64,000 nt of DNA from Strigamia acuminata. Taxonomy: Eukaryota > Arthropoda > Chilopoda > Geophilomorpha > Linotaeniidae. The notes below the pieces were generated by a model. That model searched no databases. It had not been told where the DNA came from and worked only from the letters and a program-made list of their open reading frames with translations. Shown piece by piece: positions 26,247 through 34,837 of the stretch. A program made the translations under genes and the position numbers. Every line of letters starts with the position of its first letter. The stretch's first letter is position 1. The stretch spans positions 12,338,001 to 12,402,000 of the forward strand of contig OX442316.1 in the NCBI GenBank assembly GCA_949358305.1. Reading direction: 5' to 3'.

Positions 26247-29200
26247 ATGGCAGATAATACCCGAGTAACAGATTCCGACTCCGACGCAAACAAGAGAGCC
26301 GGCAGTCGTAAAGGCGCCGACTATCACTTGCGATCTGGAGGTCCCTTACCCAAAGCCTCAGCGCACGAAGCGAGGCAAAAACGGCGTAAGCCTAAACCCG
26401 ATCGTAGAAGCGCATCCGAGGCATCGCACCCGTCTCGCACCGAGACGAGGCAGCGATTGGACGAGACAGAGCGGGGTGAAGAGCAATCTCACTCCAAACT
26501 GCCGCGTTCTAACCGTGACGGCGAGACGAGCGGAAACGAGGTTTTATCCCGTAACCAATCGCCTCGTCTAACGCACGACACCGAGGTGGGCAGTCCGAAA
26601 GCAGCGTCTCCGATACAAAAGACGGCCTCAAATACGACCGCTAATTCGGCACTAAACACGCCAATTACGCAAAGCCGCCCAGCTTCGGTCAGGTCCGAAG
26701 GACACAAGTCCAACTCATCCTCTGTCAAGCGTGTTTCGAGCCAGCCTTACAGCGTCTCGGGCACCTTGATTGATGCGATGCAATTGGCACAGGCGGAAGG
26801 AGTGAGATACACCCTTCCGACGGGGAAAATTACCGTGTACGAAACGTTACAGATCGTACGTGCAGCTTTAAAAGCGCACAGTGTATCCCCACAAATCACC
26901 ATTGTTGAAGGTGCACACGCTCAACAATTGGTTGATTCCGCTCAATTTGAAGCGGATGCAGAGAACGAGGCTCGTCAAGCCATTCGCGAGAGACGGAGGA
27001 AGCTGGCGGAAAGAGAAGCGCAAGCTCTCGAGTACGGCAGAACCCAGCCCAATCCGACTACTCCCGAGGAGGTAGAAATAGTTGACCGAGCCCTGAGAGC
27101 ACATCGATATGCTTTCCACTCGCAACAAGAAGCAGAGCGAGCATTTATGGCCAGATTGCGACGAGATGACCCGAAATCCGTCCGCAAACCAGAGGTCAGT
27201 TCATCCGAGCTGTCCGACGAGAGCCTAGAGGGAGACCCAAAGCGCACGCCGAAGGCCAAACCCAAACCCCAGCCGGAGAGAGCAACACCAGCTACTCCGC
27301 GCAAGAGAGATGCGTCGGCCAGAGAACAACAAACTCGGCCCCGCATGCAAGCTCTCGATTCAGCCACAAATAATGCGATAACGCGATTAATCAACGCTAA
27401 TAATGCTAGGCGAAATGAAGAGCAAGCTCTCACAAGCCAACAGCATGATAATCCACAAGGGACTGAGTGGCAACAACCAGTGCCCATCCTTAAAGACGAC
27501 GAGTCGTCAAGGAGACAATCGCATGATCGCACCTCTTCGCGAGAAGAAGGCAAACGCGATGAAAGACCGAAATATTTTCACTACGGAAATAGTGATTCGT
27601 CGTCAGATGGACTGGAGTCAAATGCACCCAGTCATCACGATTCGGAGAGAGGTTCCGGAGAAAGACGAAGGGAAAGAGAACGCGATGAACGCAGGGAAAG
27701 GGAACGTGACGACCGTCGTAGGGGCCGGAAAGAGTCAAACTCTTCACGGCGCAACCCGCCACGCCGCTCACCGTCTCCCGACCCCAGCTCCGACCCCTCA
27801 TCCAACGACGACAGACGAAAGGAGAAATCAAGTAATCGCCGGAAGAGATCCAACTCTCCGCGCGATAGAGAGAAACGACGTCGATCGGAAAATAGCGACC
27901 ACCGACGGGAGGAGTTTCAGGACCTTCCCCGACAAAGCGCGTTTACCGATTCGACGGGTCGGCAGTATACGATGGGAGAGCTTGGAAGAGCCCTACTCGG
28001 CTCGTTGAAGGCCGAGGGAATCGATCTGAGCAAACGAAACGATCGTAATCGTAGCACTGGCGACCGCGTAAAGAAAAAATACGCTGTCTCCCGACGTGAC
28101 ACCATGAGTGTTACCGGGAATATTAGGTGGCAATTTTATATTCAGAACCGTTTCGACGGGTCATGGAAAGCGGGAGATCGCTTCCTTGACGAAGTAATTC
28201 GAATTAAGACTGCCACCAAAGCCACCGTAGGAGACATGCTCACCCACGGTATTGTCGAGCTAATGACAGGCTCGGCACGTGAGTGGTACCAAGGATTGAA
28301 AGGCGTCAATTGGGACGACTTTTTAATGAGATTCGACCTACGCTACGGCGAGACACCCGAAGAGGTGAGCCGAAAGATGCGAGGTCTTCGCCAGATGCCT
28401 GGTGAAACCATAATGGATTACGACATTCGCGCCAGATTGTTGTTCGAAAAGGCCCCGATGGAATTTCATGCCACGGGATTCAACCTTTTCTTTCTCGGCG
28501 GTTTGTCGGAATACTCGCAACGGGTGCTACTTGAAGAAAGGGCACCGACAGGAGGCAGCTACGAGGAGATGAGCGCCTTCCTGTTTGAGAACACGATAGA
28601 TATCGAGAAAAGATATTATTCCGCTTTACCAGAAGCGGAGAAAGCAGCAACCGCTAAACGTCTCAAGTTGAGTGCGGAAAGATATGGGGCGACAGATAAA
28701 ATTATGCGCCCTACTGAATATCTTAGCGGTATAATGGAGCTGGCAGAAGCTAGCGTTGGTTTACAAATAAAAAATAAACTGACATCCACGCTGCCTTCCA
28801 ACCCTTTGGCCGCCCCTAAAAAGGCACCGACAGCGTCAGCCATGCAAGCGACACTGGAGGAGGTCAAGGAGGGGGAGGAAGCCGGACAAGATGCCGGAAA
28901 ATCAGACAAAAAAGAAGAAAAAGACGATTATTCGACGGACGAAGAAATACGAAGCTATCGCGATACCTTATCAACGGGTTGCGATGAGGAAGGACCGCTA
29001 GTACATCTCATCCATCGAGATAGAGCGGTAGAAGAATTTCGCGCCAGGTTAAAACCAAATGCCGGCCGAATTCCGAAGTATTTTCGAAAAAATTACACGC
29101 CACCGTCGAAAGCAGACCCTGAAAAGAAAAAATCGACTGAAGCCCCAAGAGACAAATCAAATATTCGTTGTTTCAAGTGTAACCAACCGGGTCACTATTC

Positions 29201-29330
29201 CAATGAGTGCCCAAGAACAGCGAAAGAAGACGCTAAATTTGACGCAATAATGAAGCAGATGGCAGAGATTAAACTCGCCATGGCAAAAAACGAGTCAAAA
29301 AACGAGTCAGCGCAGGCGGCGAAGAAATAA
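26247..29330 (+). CDS. gag: Element B Gag polyprotein
   Basis: A 1027-residue structural polyprotein, long for a gypsy Gag. I chose the ATG at 26247 (AAGAAATGGCAG, a good context); the frame is open slightly upstream but without an earlier ATG. The N-terminal half is hydrophilic and low in complexity. Residues ~460-620 are very rich in R, S, D and E in an RS/RD-like pattern. A capsid-like helical region with the retrotransposon-gag signature (tryptophans around REWYQGL and NWDDF) follows at ~650-780. A CCHC zinc knuckle, CFKCNQPGHYSNEC, lies at ~975-988. The ORF ends inside the hairpin loop of the frameshift signal, so most ribosomes should stop here and make Gag alone. It forms the particle core and binds genomic RNA by family analogy. 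Confidence 0.93.
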   Translation: MADNTRVTDSDSDANKRAGSRKGADYHLRSGGPLPKASAHEARQKRRKPKPDRRSASEASHPSRTETRQRLDETERGEEQSHSKLPRSNRDGETSGNEVLSRNQSPRLTHDTEVGSPKAASPIQKTASNTTANSALNTPITQSRPASVRSEGHKSNSSSVKRVSSQPYSVSGTLIDAMQLAQAEGVRYTLPTGKITVYETLQIVRAALKAHSVSPQITIVEGAHAQQLVDSAQFEADAENEARQAIRERRRKLAEREAQALEYGRTQPNPTTPEEVEIVDRALRAHRYAFHSQQEAERAFMARLRRDDPKSVRKPEVSSSELSDESLEGDPKRTPKAKPKPQPERATPATPRKRDASAREQQTRPRMQALDSATNNAITRLINANNARRNEEQALTSQQHDNPQGTEWQQPVPILKDDESSRRQSHDRTSSREEGKRDERPKYFHYGNSDSSSDGLESNAPSHHDSERGSGERRRERERDERRERERDDRRRGRKESNSSRRNPPRRSPSPDPSSDPSSNDDRRKEKSSNRRKRSNSPRDREKRRRSENSDHRREEFQDLPRQSAFTDSTGRQYTMGELGRALLGSLKAEGIDLSKRNDRNRSTGDRVKKKYAVSRRDTMSVTGNIRWQFYIQNRFDGSWKAGDRFLDEVIRIKTATKATVGDMLTHGIVELMTGSAREWYQGLKGVNWDDFLMRFDLRYGETPEEVSRKMRGLRQMPGETIMDYDIRARLLFEKAPMEFHATGFNLFFLGGLSEYSQRVLLEERAPTGGSYEEMSAFLFENTIDIEKRYYSALPEAEKAATAKRLKLSAERYGATDKIMRPTEYLSGIMELAEASVGLQIKNKLTSTLPSNPLAAPKKAPTASAMQATLEEVKEGEEAGQDAGKSDKKEEKDDYSTDEEIRSYRDTLSTGCDEEGPLVHLIHRDRAVEEFRARLKPNAGRIPKYFRKNYTPPSKADPEKKKSTEAPRDKSNIRCFKCNQPGHYSNECPRTAKEDAKFDAIMKQMAEIKLAMAKNESKNESAQAAKK

Positions 29331-29348
29331 CTTCTCGACCGTCTGCGC
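29285..29348 (+). promoter_or_regulatory. -1 ribosomal frameshift signal at gag/pol
   Basis: Two AAAAAAC heptamers (29285-29291 and 29297-29303) both lie in the gag phase A AAA AAC required for -1 slippage. Six bases after the second begins a 10-bp stem with one G-U pair: 29310-29319 (GCGCAGGCGG) with 29339-29348 (CCGTCTGCGC). An inner GAAG/CTTC helix (29321-29324 with 29331-29334) has the gag stop codon in its loop. The -1 frame is open from 29273 straight into pol. Heptamer, spacer and stem all match known retroviral signals; frameshifting itself is inferred. Confidence 0.88.
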
Positions 29349-29353
29349 CATTC

Positions 29354-32300
29354 ATGAAGAAGAAGGGGTTTAACAAAGGGTTCGATAAGCCGCCACCAGT
29401 CAAAGAAATGGGTAGTGACATAGCTAACGCCCAAATTCAAGACAGGGCCAACAACGCTTTGCAGGTAATTACCGCAAACGCTGAGGCTGAGGCGGAAGAA
29501 CCGAACCTACTGCTTGAAGAATTACCTCAAGTAGTCGAAGACACAGAAGAATTTCGTGTTTTCATGTGCAACGTGGCGGTCGAATACACCAACCGCCTAT
29601 GTATGTTGCCCATGACAATAGAACGTGAAAAAATTATGGGACTACTAGACTCGGGAGCAGATCGCTCGTTCGTTTCCGAAGACATAGTAGCATCATTGGG
29701 TCTCACCGATAAGATAAAAGGCGTTAATAAAAATATACGTCTAAAAACCGCCAACGGAATGGCGCGTCCAAAAGGAGTTATATTATTGACCATGGAGTGG
29801 CTCGGAGGAGTAGAACAGCACCCTTTCCTGGTCCTGCCCACATGCGACAGAATTTTTCTGTTGGGCTTAGACCTCATGGCGTCAATGGAAATACAACCCA
29901 ATCCAATAACGAAATCTTGGAATTATATCAGAAATGATAAGGAAAGACCCGCAATTGTCGTGCCACCAGCTCTTGTAAAAGAAGCGGCCGACAAGACACA
30001 GTGGGAGAAAGGCCTAAAGAAATTCGTTCAAGATTACGATTTTAAAGCATTCGTAACAGAATTGCAACGGGACAATGTAGTGGAAACGCTTGTCGCCGAC
30101 GCCGCTTTAGAATTAAACGAAGCGGCAGCCCTACGAAGGGTCCTACTTAAATATGAGGGGATCCTGTCGAAAAAACCGGGCCGAACGAATAGGGCTATTC
30201 ACGAAATTAAATTGACGGATAATAAACCTATACGAGTTGCGTATAAGGGAATGAATCCGCAAAAACGTGAAATAGTGCAAAAAATGTGCCAAGAAATGCT
30301 AGACAGTGGCATTGTCTCCGAGGCCCAGGGAGAATACGCGACGCGAGTTGTGCTCGTGATGCGCCCGGGCTCGGACCCACGCCTATGCATTGATTACCGC
30401 CCATTAAACGCGGTGACAGAAATAGATCCCATACAGATGCCGTCTATCGAATCCATTTTGAGAGAGCTTAGCCCCTTTTCTTGGGTTACGACGATGGATC
30501 TGTCGAAGGGATACTGGCAAGTTGAGATGAGGCCAGAGGATAAGTTAAAAACAGCATTTTACTCGCCAATTGGACGGTTGATGTTCAACGTCATGCCATT
30601 TGGTTTAGTGAATGCTCCCAGTACCTTTCAGAGACTAATCGAAAGCGTATTGGGTGATATCCTGCATCAGTTTGTGTGGGCATACCTAGATGACATAGTT
30701 ATTGCCTCTAAAACATTCGAAGAGCACATTGAGCACATCGACCAAGTGCTCACCCGGCTGGCAAAAGCTGGGTTACACGTGCATCCGGGCAAAAGCAAGT
30801 TCTGTCGAAAGGAGCTTGCCTTCCTGGGTTATCGCATTGGAGTCAATGGTTTAGCTATTGGCCCCGAAAAAATCGATGCGATTAATCGTTTCCCACCACC
30901 CGAGGACGTTAAAGGTGTCCAACGGTTTATGGGAATGATAAACTTCTTCGGCAGGTTGCTACCGGGTCTAGCTGAAGTGGCAGCCCCAGTTACCGACCTC
31001 CTGAAGAATGAAAACGAATTTGTATGGTCAAATGAGTGCAACATCGCATTTAATGCAATAAAGAGGATGCTGACGGAAGTCGGCGTAATGCCTCTACCCG
31101 ACTTAAACCGGCCGTTCATATTACACACGGACGCCAGCAGAGTTGGGTTAGGAGCGGCGTTGCTCCAAACACACGTGCGCGACGGAGTCGAACAAGACCT
31201 GCCGTGCATGTTTATAAGTCGCAAACTCCAAGGCGCTGAAAAGAATTACAATGCCACCGAGTTGGAGTGTTTGGCCGTTGTGTGGGCCATAAGGAAATTC
31301 AGAGATTATCTCGAATATACCAAATTTGTGGTCCACACAGATCATCAAGCGTTACAATGGCTGATGAAATTAAAAGAGCCAGCCGGTCGACTAGCCAGAT
31401 GGCAGTTAGAACTGATGGCATGCGACTTGACCATTCAATACAAGCCCGGCAAATATAACGTCGTGGCTGACGCTCTGTCACGGGCACCAGTGTCAGATCC
31501 AATCGACGCTGACGATGATGGCGAGGATGACTCCCGCATCATTTATTGCCCTACGAGTTGTCACCGTTGGGATTTAAGGAAGATGAATGAAATTCCCACC
31601 GCGTCTCCGGCAGATGTAAAATTCTGTGGATTTTGGACGCGGTTATACCAACCAGCTGCTGACAATTACCCAAATGCAAGGAAGGAATTTAAGCTAGAGC
31701 GGAGAATAAATGACCCGCTTCTAAGCGCCTTCCACGCTCATGTCGGCGAGCAGATGCAAAGCAGTCCCCCGACAAGGGAGGAAATAATTGTGCAACAAAA
31801 ATTAGACAAGAAATGTCAGGACAGAGCTAGATTCGTACTGACAGGAAAATATCCGCCCAATCTAACCAGAAGGCAGAAGCGTCGTTATGCACACGAATCC
31901 ATAGATTACCTATTGGATGACGGCCTTTTAGTGAAACATCACCCAAATCACCAAGATGACTTGAGTGAATCGGACACCGCAGTAAAGGTAGTAATACCTG
32001 CTTCCTTAATCGGTCGCGTGCTGTGGTTGTTACACGGGCACCCGCTTGCGAGCCATGCGGGAGTAAGCAGAACACTCTATCGTGCTACACAGCTTTTTCA
32101 CTGGACAGGGATGAAAAAAGATATTGCTCTTTTTGTCCACCAATGTCAGCGATGTCAAGCGTGCAAGCCGAGGAGTAAATCACCATTCGAAACTATTTTC
32201 TTAGGGCCTTACGCGCCTTTTGATTGTTTAAGTGTCGATGTGATGGGCCCAAAACCCGTTACGGGAAATAAAAATGCGTACATTATCGTTATAATGGACG

Positions 32301-33424
32301 TGGCAACTCGTTGGCCCGAGTTGTACGCCGTCGCTAGACCTTCAGCAGAGAAAATCGTTGAATGTATCTACGACGTGGCGTTACGTTACGGATTTCCACG
32401 TAAAATTATATCCGATAACGGACCCCAATTTATCTCGAAAATTTGGGGTAAGTTTTGTGAGAAATTCGGGATTGTGGCGTCACATACTTCGACCTACAAT
32501 CCCAGAACAAATCCCGTTGAGCGACTCAACAGGGACATTAAATATGCACTAAGCATATTCACTGACATCCACAATAGGTGGGATGAATACTTGAGGGAGA
32601 TCGCGTTCAGCATACGAACAACAGTCTCGAGGACGAGAGATTTTTCTCCGGCCTACCTCAACTTCGCCCGAGAGCTACGAGTGCCTTGGGACCCACGAGT
32701 GGCAGAGTCGGTAAATGTGGTGGACCCAGAGAAACCACATGAGTATGTATATAAATTGGAGCAAACAATTTCGAGCACATACAAACATATGATGGCGCAC
32801 ATTTTTAACATGCGCGACCGCATTTTACAAGATAAAAGCGGTGGAAAATTTGTGAATTTCGAGAACAATGATTTAGTGTGGAAGGACACACACATCCTCT
32901 CAAATGCAGCGAGAGGAATCACCGCCAGCTTGGCCGACAAGAGAGATGGTCCGTATGTGATCATCGGCAAGCATGGCGGTAACGCGTATAAATTACGCAA
33001 GCTCGAGGACAACACCGAGCATAAGTCGATACAAGTACGAGAGTTAACTCCGTACATTCCGGAATTCCCGCAAGAAATGTGGGCCAAAGGCCAAGTCAAG
33101 TCTAAAACTGACGGCCAAATCGTCGATATGTTCGCTGGCGAGTCGGAAAAAGCACCGCCAAGTGACAACGAGGAGTATTTCGACGCCCCTTCACCTCCGG
33201 TAAACGAGATAGTTGAATCCGTTCCGGATCCAATTTTGGTCGGGGGGGAAACAGGAGAAACTCCTGAAACAAACACAAAAAACACGGATAAAAAAGAAAA
33301 CAATAATGAGGAGGTACAGACACAAAAAACAACAAAAAATATCGTACCTGCCTCGATCCGTAACCTGCGACCAAAAAGAGATAATCCGTTCATAAAAGGC
33401 GGAAAGGTCGTAGGAAAGAAGTAA
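29354..33424 (+). CDS. pol: Element B Pol: protease, RT, RNase H, integrase
   Basis: 1356 residues from the ATG at 29354, but the frame is open from 29273 and the real product is probably a Gag-Pol fusion made by -1 frameshifting. Order of domains: aspartic protease with DSGA at ~99-102; reverse transcriptase with YLDD at ~444-447; RNase H with catalytic acidic residues near D593, E637, D663 and D706; an HHCC zinc domain at ~895-937; integrase core D962, D1021 and E1056. The RT-RNase H-integrase order is that of Ty3/gypsy. No chromodomain is visible at the C-terminus, which is acidic and then Lys-rich. A linker at ~715-830 between RNase H and integrase is unusually long. All catalytic residues I can identify are present, so the enzyme looks intact. 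Confidence 0.95.
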   Translation: MKKKGFNKGFDKPPPVKEMGSDIANAQIQDRANNALQVITANAEAEAEEPNLLLEELPQVVEDTEEFRVFMCNVAVEYTNRLCMLPMTIEREKIMGLLDSGADRSFVSEDIVASLGLTDKIKGVNKNIRLKTANGMARPKGVILLTMEWLGGVEQHPFLVLPTCDRIFLLGLDLMASMEIQPNPITKSWNYIRNDKERPAIVVPPALVKEAADKTQWEKGLKKFVQDYDFKAFVTELQRDNVVETLVADAALELNEAAALRRVLLKYEGILSKKPGRTNRAIHEIKLTDNKPIRVAYKGMNPQKREIVQKMCQEMLDSGIVSEAQGEYATRVVLVMRPGSDPRLCIDYRPLNAVTEIDPIQMPSIESILRELSPFSWVTTMDLSKGYWQVEMRPEDKLKTAFYSPIGRLMFNVMPFGLVNAPSTFQRLIESVLGDILHQFVWAYLDDIVIASKTFEEHIEHIDQVLTRLAKAGLHVHPGKSKFCRKELAFLGYRIGVNGLAIGPEKIDAINRFPPPEDVKGVQRFMGMINFFGRLLPGLAEVAAPVTDLLKNENEFVWSNECNIAFNAIKRMLTEVGVMPLPDLNRPFILHTDASRVGLGAALLQTHVRDGVEQDLPCMFISRKLQGAEKNYNATELECLAVVWAIRKFRDYLEYTKFVVHTDHQALQWLMKLKEPAGRLARWQLELMACDLTIQYKPGKYNVVADALSRAPVSDPIDADDDGEDDSRIIYCPTSCHRWDLRKMNEIPTASPADVKFCGFWTRLYQPAADNYPNARKEFKLERRINDPLLSAFHAHVGEQMQSSPPTREEIIVQQKLDKKCQDRARFVLTGKYPPNLTRRQKRRYAHESIDYLLDDGLLVKHHPNHQDDLSESDTAVKVVIPASLIGRVLWLLHGHPLASHAGVSRTLYRATQLFHWTGMKKDIALFVHQCQRCQACKPRSKSPFETIFLGPYAPFDCLSVDVMGPKPVTGNKNAYIIVIMDVATRWPELYAVARPSAEKIVECIYDVALRYGFPRKIISDNGPQFISKIWGKFCEKFGIVASHTSTYNPRTNPVERLNRDIKYALSIFTDIHNRWDEYLREIAFSIRTTVSRTRDFSPAYLNFARELRVPWDPRVAESVNVVDPEKPHEYVYKLEQTISSTYKHMMAHIFNMRDRILQDKSGGKFVNFENNDLVWKDTHILSNAARGITASLADKRDGPYVIIGKHGGNAYKLRKLEDNTEHKSIQVRELTPYIPEFPQEMWAKGQVKSKTDGQIVDMFAGESEKAPPSDNEEYFDAPSPPVNEIVESVPDPILVGGETGETPETNTKNTDKKENNNEEVQTQKTTKNIVPASIRNLRPKRDNPFIKGGKVVGKK

Positions 33425-33900
33425 AATAAATTACGAGTCGATGGCGGCACTAAAAATAAATGTAATCGACCGATAGTGCAAGCCATCACGTCGCAGAAAA
33501 TTTCGCTAAGTCCAACAAAGCGGATATCGGTCGAATTCGCGTCACGAGATGGCGTGGAAACGCGGGACCCGTAGCAAAATTATCGGCACGGGTCGGATAC
33601 CGCGTGCAAAAGACCCCGTAGCAGCAATCGCGCACGGGAGTGAGAACAAAGGAGACCCGTAGCGTAACATGCGCACGGGTAGGTGCGCACTAGTCTCAAA
33701 CACCCGGGTTCTGGAGTATATTACCCAGAATCCATCGCGATTACCTCGTGTTCACACAGACTTCCGCTTTTCACAGCTGATCGCTGCATTCGTGCGTGAT
33801 CCTCGTTTTTAACGTTTTACCGAGTTTTTCACCGAGTTTTTGAGATAGTTTTATCATCCTTTTTAAATCGTGATTGAGATTTTTGTGCGCGCTCCTCGCC
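33425..33900 (+). other. Element B post-pol structured leader
   Basis: 476 bp without a convincing ORF. Holds the three ACCCGT/ACGGGT hairpins listed separately, an imperfect inverted repeat around GGGTTCTGG and CCCAGAATCC near 33710-33735, and a repeated ACCGAGTTTTT near 33820-33842. It ends in GCCATGG, a strong start context for the small ORF at 33901. It could be an untranslated leader of a subgenomic RNA. Confidence 0.5.
33566..33680 (+). repeat. Three tandem CCCGTAGC...GCACGGG hairpins
   Basis: Three copies of a ~27-bp unit at 33566-33592, 33612-33638 and 33654-33680, spaced 46 and 42 bp. Each has GAC(C)CCGTAGC, 9-11 variable bases, then GCACGGG; the arms CCCGT and ACGGG pair. The loops differ while the arms are conserved, as expected for a structure maintained at RNA or DNA level. 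Confidence 0.8.
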
Positions 33901-34014
33901 ATGGACGAGGAAGAGAACGACGTGCTGGCCATCGAGCACGAGGACGAGGAAAACTGGGACCGCGATGTAAACCAAGTCCAGCCCGATCAGGTAGAAGTCG
34001 GCATCGGCACATGA
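33901..34014 (+). CDS. Small acidic ORF, likely 5' coding exon of ORF3
   Basis: 37 codons, ATG in the context CGCCATGGAC. The product is strongly acidic, beginning MDEEENDVL. After 30 codons there is CAG followed by GTAGAAGT, a possible splice donor at 33991 that falls exactly between codons. The strong acceptor before ORF3 at 34837 would join this segment in frame to the ORF3 ATG. Read unspliced it is just a 37-residue peptide ending at TGA. No similarity recognised. Whether it is translated alone, as a leader exon or not at all is unproven. Confidence 0.45.
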   Translation: MDEEENDVLAIEHEDEENWDRDVNQVQPDQVEVGIGT

Positions 34015-34837
34015 GAACTAGTTCCGTGCTGCTGAAGAAGAAATTTTGTTGACTAATACCTGACATGAGTGCTTTGCACTCGAAATAGCGTATAATTAAT
34101 TATTAACCGCGATCGCTCACACGATCGTATTTTTTTTCCTTGTTAATTTGTTTTCGAGGTGCGAGCGCAGACTTCACGTCGCCTCGCGTCTCGAAAATTC
34201 CTCATGACTTGAGTCACGAGCGAGACAATGGGCTCGAGCCATAGATAATTTTATGACAAGGGGAGAATATTCTGTAAAAGAATATTTTTTCTCCACAAGT
34301 AATTTGACGCATCAAATTGATGCAACTTAACATTCGTACGATGAATTTTTCGGTGTGTTGGATAAATTTAATTTGACTTTAACTTTTTTAAAAATTAGAC
34401 AAAGTCCGACTTCGGAATAATTCTTTATTAGGTTTATTTATTTAATAACATTTCGACAAGCACATTTATTGTGCGATTTTAGTAATAATTTACACCCGAC
34501 GAATTCTTTTTACGAATGACTGATAATTATTAATTTAATTATTAGTAATGTTCTAATTAATGTTAGAATTAATTTGAAGTAAAATCTGATGATAAGAATC
34601 CAGATTAAAGGCTCGATTCCGTCTCGCTGTGCGTTTTGGACATGAGACAGATTTTTCACGTGATGACTTCTCTTTTTCTATCCGACGAGGGACAATTCGT
34701 CCTACGTTTGCACCGATAGACAGGAATCGGTCTCGACGGACGGCTGCACGTACTGGCAACGTCCCTCGAAACCAACCATTTATCTACGTATTTAAATATT
34801 AACTTTTTATTAATTGTTTATTTCTCCATCCTTCCAG
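33991..34837 (+). other. Predicted intron before ORF3 (element B)
   Basis: The donor CAG/GTAGAA at 33991 is moderate; the acceptor TTTCTCCATCCTTCCAG ending at 34837 is strong. The 847-bp interval is markedly AT-rich compared with the GC-rich flanking coding sequence and has no sizeable ORF, as expected for an intron. Phase is kept across the join. A sense-strand intron in a retroelement implies regulated splicing, as for retroviral env messages. Confidence 0.5.
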
